A stretch of 64,000 bases of DNA. Origin: Nocardioides sp. GY 10127 (lineage in GTDB: Bacteria; Actinomycetota; Actinomycetes; Propionibacteriales; Nocardioidaceae). Positions 62,141 to 64,000 of the stretch are shown here, one piece after another (position 1 is the first letter of the stretch; each line of letters begins with the position of its first letter). The notes under the pieces are model-generated. The model made no database searches and had not been told where the DNA came from. It saw only the letters and a list, made by a program, of their open reading frames with translations. Position numbers and translations under genes: made by a program. Where the stretch lies: assembly GCF_004919085.1 (NCBI RefSeq), contig NZ_STGL01000003.1, positions 372,001-436,000 on the forward strand, written 5' to 3'.

Positions 62141-63395
62141 ACCAGGTCGAGCGCAGCCCGAGCGCGGAGCGGAAGGTGTCGCCGCTCATCGTCACCGAGC
62201 CGCCGCTGCCGACCAGTCGGATCGAGAGCACCCGGCCCTTCCAGCGTCCGTGGCCGTCCCGGTCCAGCACCACGACCTTCTCCAGGTCCCCCACCGCGGG
62301 CCAGCGGGCCTCCAGGCTCGCCACGCTCACGGTCGTCTCCCAGGTGTGCACGGGGTTGCCCGACCACCCGTCGTACGGGTCCTTCTCGGCCACCAGGTAG
62401 GGCGCGGAGCCCGCCGAGGACCAGCCGCCGTTGCTCGAGGCGAACTGCGTGAACGCCGCCGCCCCGTCGTAGGTGAGGATCGTCCCGGCCGTCTCGGCCA
62501 CCGCCGTGTCGGAGGCGGCCACCTCCGCGTCGTAGCCCCCGTAGACCTGGCACGAGGTGGTGTCGCAGAGGTCGTAGGCGGACGAGCGGGGGTGCTCGCG
62601 CTCGTAGACGGCGTAGGTGCGGGCGGCGACCGCCTGGGCCTGCACCGCCGCCGCGCTCCACGAGGCCGGGATCTCGCGCGGCACCACGCCCCGCAGGTAG
62701 TCGTCGACCTTCACCACGTTGACGGTGTCCCGGGTGCGCTCGCCCGCGGTCACCGTGGCGGAGCGCAGCTTGCCCCGGTACGTGGCCTGACCGTCGTCCG
62801 TCACCAGGGTGATCGGGTGGTCGGCGGCGCCGAGCTGGGCGTCGCCCGCGGTGCGCAGCAGGACGCTCCAGCCCTCTCCGGTCACGTGGGCGGCCACCTC
62901 GGTGCCGCCGTCGGCCAGGGGCCGCAGCCGGTAGCGGTCGGCGTCCTGCCCCCGGCTGCCGAGCCCGGCCCCGAGCGCGAGGAGCGGGGTCCGCTCCCCC
63001 GTGCTCAGGTCGCGCACCGCCAGCCGCGCCACCGGGAGCACCACGAGCCGGTTGTCGGTGTCGTCGCTGATCAGCACGCGCAGTCGCCCGCCGACCTGCG
63101 TCTGCGTGGTGCCCGGGTAGTAGAAGGCGAGGATGTCGTCGACGTCGAGCCCCTCGCGCGCCGCGCCCTCCGCGCCGTACTGACTCATCCCGTGGCCGTG
63201 GCCGTACCCGCGACCGGGCAGCCGCAGGGTCGTCGTCCCCGAGACGTCCCAGGTGTGCTTGCCCGTCGCCGCGGAGGCCGGCCCCGCCGTGGCGAGGAGG
63301 CCCAGCGAGCCCGCCGAGGCCGCCAGCCCCGAGACCAGCAGTCCGGCGAGCAGGCGGGCGTGGCGGGAGGGGCGAGGGGGGTTCACGGGACTCAT
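62121..63395 (-). CDS. Secreted SpoIID/LytB-domain protein
   Basis: 424 residues from ATG 63393-63395. Signal peptide (ARLLAGLLVSGLAASAGSLGLLATAGPASA) is followed by GRGYGHGHGMSQYGAEGAAREG, which is the hallmark of SpoIID-type proteins. Then come VDDYLRGVVPREIPASWSAAAVQAQAVAARTYAVYE with catalytic-site-like Glu, DTTSCQVYGG and a C-terminal GGWSSAGSAPYLVAEKDPYDG block. SpoIID in Bacillus is a lytic transglycosylase for engulfment; actinobacterial homologues occur in non-sporulating species and probably remodel peptidoglycan. A paralogue lies 78 bp upstream on the same strand. Confidence 0.9.
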   Translation of the reverse strand: MSPVNPPRPSRHARLLAGLLVSGLAASAGSLGLLATAGPASAATGKHTWDVSGTTTLRLPGRGYGHGHGMSQYGAEGAAREGLDVDDILAFYYPGTTQTQVGGRLRVLISDDTDNRLVVLPVARLAVRDLSTGERTPLLALGAGLGSRGQDADRYRLRPLADGGTEVAAHVTGEGWSVLLRTAGDAQLGAADHPITLVTDDGQATYRGKLRSATVTAGERTRDTVNVVKVDDYLRGVVPREIPASWSAAAVQAQAVAARTYAVYEREHPRSSAYDLCDTTSCQVYGGYDAEVAASDTAVAETAGTILTYDGAAAFTQFASSNGGWSSAGSAPYLVAEKDPYDGWSGNPVHTWETTVSVASLEARWPAVGDLEKVVVLDRDGHGRWKGRVLSIRLVGSGGSVTMSGDTFRSALGLRSTWFTVRLG

Positions 63396-63473
63396 GGGAA
63401 CACGCGCCCGGCGCCGCGGGCAGCCGAACCGGTCAGACCTTTGCCGAACCTTCAGGCTCCCCGGCGCGCCCCG

Positions 63474-64000
63474 TCAGGCCTTGCGGAACCAGGTGGAGTA
63501 CATCCCGAGCGCCGAGCGGAAGGCGTCCCCGGTGACCGTCACCGAGCCCTGCGCGCCGACGACCCGGATCGAGGTGACGCGGCCGCCCCAGGCGCCGTTG
63601 CCGTCGCGCGCGAGCACCTTCACCCGCCGGAAGGCCCCCACGCCGGGGAACGCGGCACGCAGCTGCGCCGCCGTGAAGGACACCGTCCAGGAGCGGTACG
63701 GGTTGCCCGACCAGCGGTCCCACGGGTCCCTCTGGTCGATCTGGTAGGCGAGGCTGCTGCCCTGCGTCCAGCCACCGTCGCTGGCCGAGAACTGCGCGAA
63801 GATCGGCTTGCCGCTCCGGGTCATCGCGGCCTTGCGCGTCGCGCGGATCGCGGCGTCCGTGGTGCCGTACTCGGCGTCCGCGCCCCCGTAGACCTGGCAG
63901 GAGGTGGTGTCGCAGATCTGGTAGTACCGGCTGCGGTACTCGGCGCGCTCGAACGCGGCGTAGGTGCGGGCCGCCACCGCCTGGGAGCGCAGCGCCGCGG
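63474..64000 (-). CDS. SpoIID/LytB-domain protein, 5' part outside window
   Basis: The stop is at 63474 and the frame is open to the right edge, so about 175 C-terminal residues are visible. SQAVAARTYAAFERAEYRSRY, DTTSCQVYGGADAEYG, FSASDGGWTQGSSLAYQIDQRDPWDRWSGNPYRSW and GDAFRSALGMYSTWF align block by block with the neighbouring SpoIID-domain protein (for example VAARTYAVYE, SALGLRSTWF). The pair is therefore a tandem duplication. The glycine-rich GHGMSQ motif would be beyond the edge. Peptidoglycan-remodelling role inferred from family. Confidence 0.85.
   Translation of the reverse strand, partial: AALRSQAVAARTYAAFERAEYRSRYYQICDTTSCQVYGGADAEYGTTDAAIRATRKAAMTRSGKPIFAQFSASDGGWTQGSSLAYQIDQRDPWDRWSGNPYRSWTVSFTAAQLRAAFPGVGAFRRVKVLARDGNGAWGGRVTSIRVVGAQGSVTVTGDAFRSALGMYSTWFRKA

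Overview
The window comes from the chromosome of a very GC-rich actinobacterium. Evidence: near-universal G/C at third codon positions, a WhiB-family iron-sulfur regulator, F420 biosynthesis genes, an acyl-CoA carboxylase with an epsilon subunit, a DUF222-HNH protein, LytR-CpsA-Psr (LCP) proteins and mycobacterial-type galactan genes. From memory, two stretches follow Mycobacterium tuberculosis gene order: about 1-13 kb matches Rv3255c-Rv3268 (SIS/manB/DUF3499/whiB2/fbiA/fbiB/manB-type guanylyltransferase/TIGR03089), and about 35-55 kb matches Rv3274c-Rv3285 (fadE25, purE, purK, birA, accD5, accE5, maf, accA3). Nothing mycolic-acid specific is seen. A Propionibacteriales or Micrococcales member (e.g. 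Nocardioidaceae) is a guess. No mobile element, rRNA, tRNA, CRISPR or prophage was recognised.

Regions: 1-13 kb holds mannose/hexose-phosphate metabolism (SIS isomerase, Trm112-like, phosphomannomutase, DUF3499), a putative zincin-like protein, a DUF5719 secreted protein plus a huge GT2 membrane glycosyltransferase, whiB2, cofD-cofE for F420, mannose-1-phosphate guanylyltransferase and a TIGR03089 protein. 13-17 kb has a secreted PGRP amidase with FG-GAP/VCBS repeats and an unidentified helical, possibly regulatory protein. 17.6-24.5 kb is a six-gene, tightly overlapped cell-wall galactan operon (two GT2 enzymes, glf, glfT2, wzm, wzt). Just upstream lies a secreted-protein gene broken by a one-base frameshift. 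25.6-34.4 kb is mixed: small membrane protein, MmyB-like regulator/SDR pair, DUF222-HNH, two LCP ligases, acyl-CoA thioesterase, SigB/F-type sigma factor and Dps.

34.6-42.3 kb carries a membrane acyltransferase-like protein, purE-purK, an orphan OmpR-type winged-helix protein, a class III cyclase, birA and accD-accE. 42.4-47 kb is the most interesting region: a processive GT2 synthase overlapping a lipoprotein gene (+ strand), facing an OmpR-type response regulator with a very long proline-rich linker and an N-terminally anchored GH6 glucanase (- strand). This looks like a compact synthase-dependent exopolysaccharide locus with a CTTG/CAAG repeat operator in front. 47-51.4 kb has an MFS/TetR divergent pair, maf, GtrA and an acyl-CoA dehydrogenase. 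51.5-64 kb has a methyl-accepting protein, accA, two PH-domain (YdbS/YdbT-like) proteins, pyruvate carboxylase, a BenE-type transporter and two tandem SpoIID-domain proteins, the second cut by the window end.

The genes fit together around envelope construction (GDP-mannose, UDP-galactofuranose polymer export, LCP attachment, amidase, SpoIID proteins) and biotin-dependent carboxylation (BirA, AccA/D/E, Pyc). Coordinates and start choices are from manual reading; alternative starts are stated.
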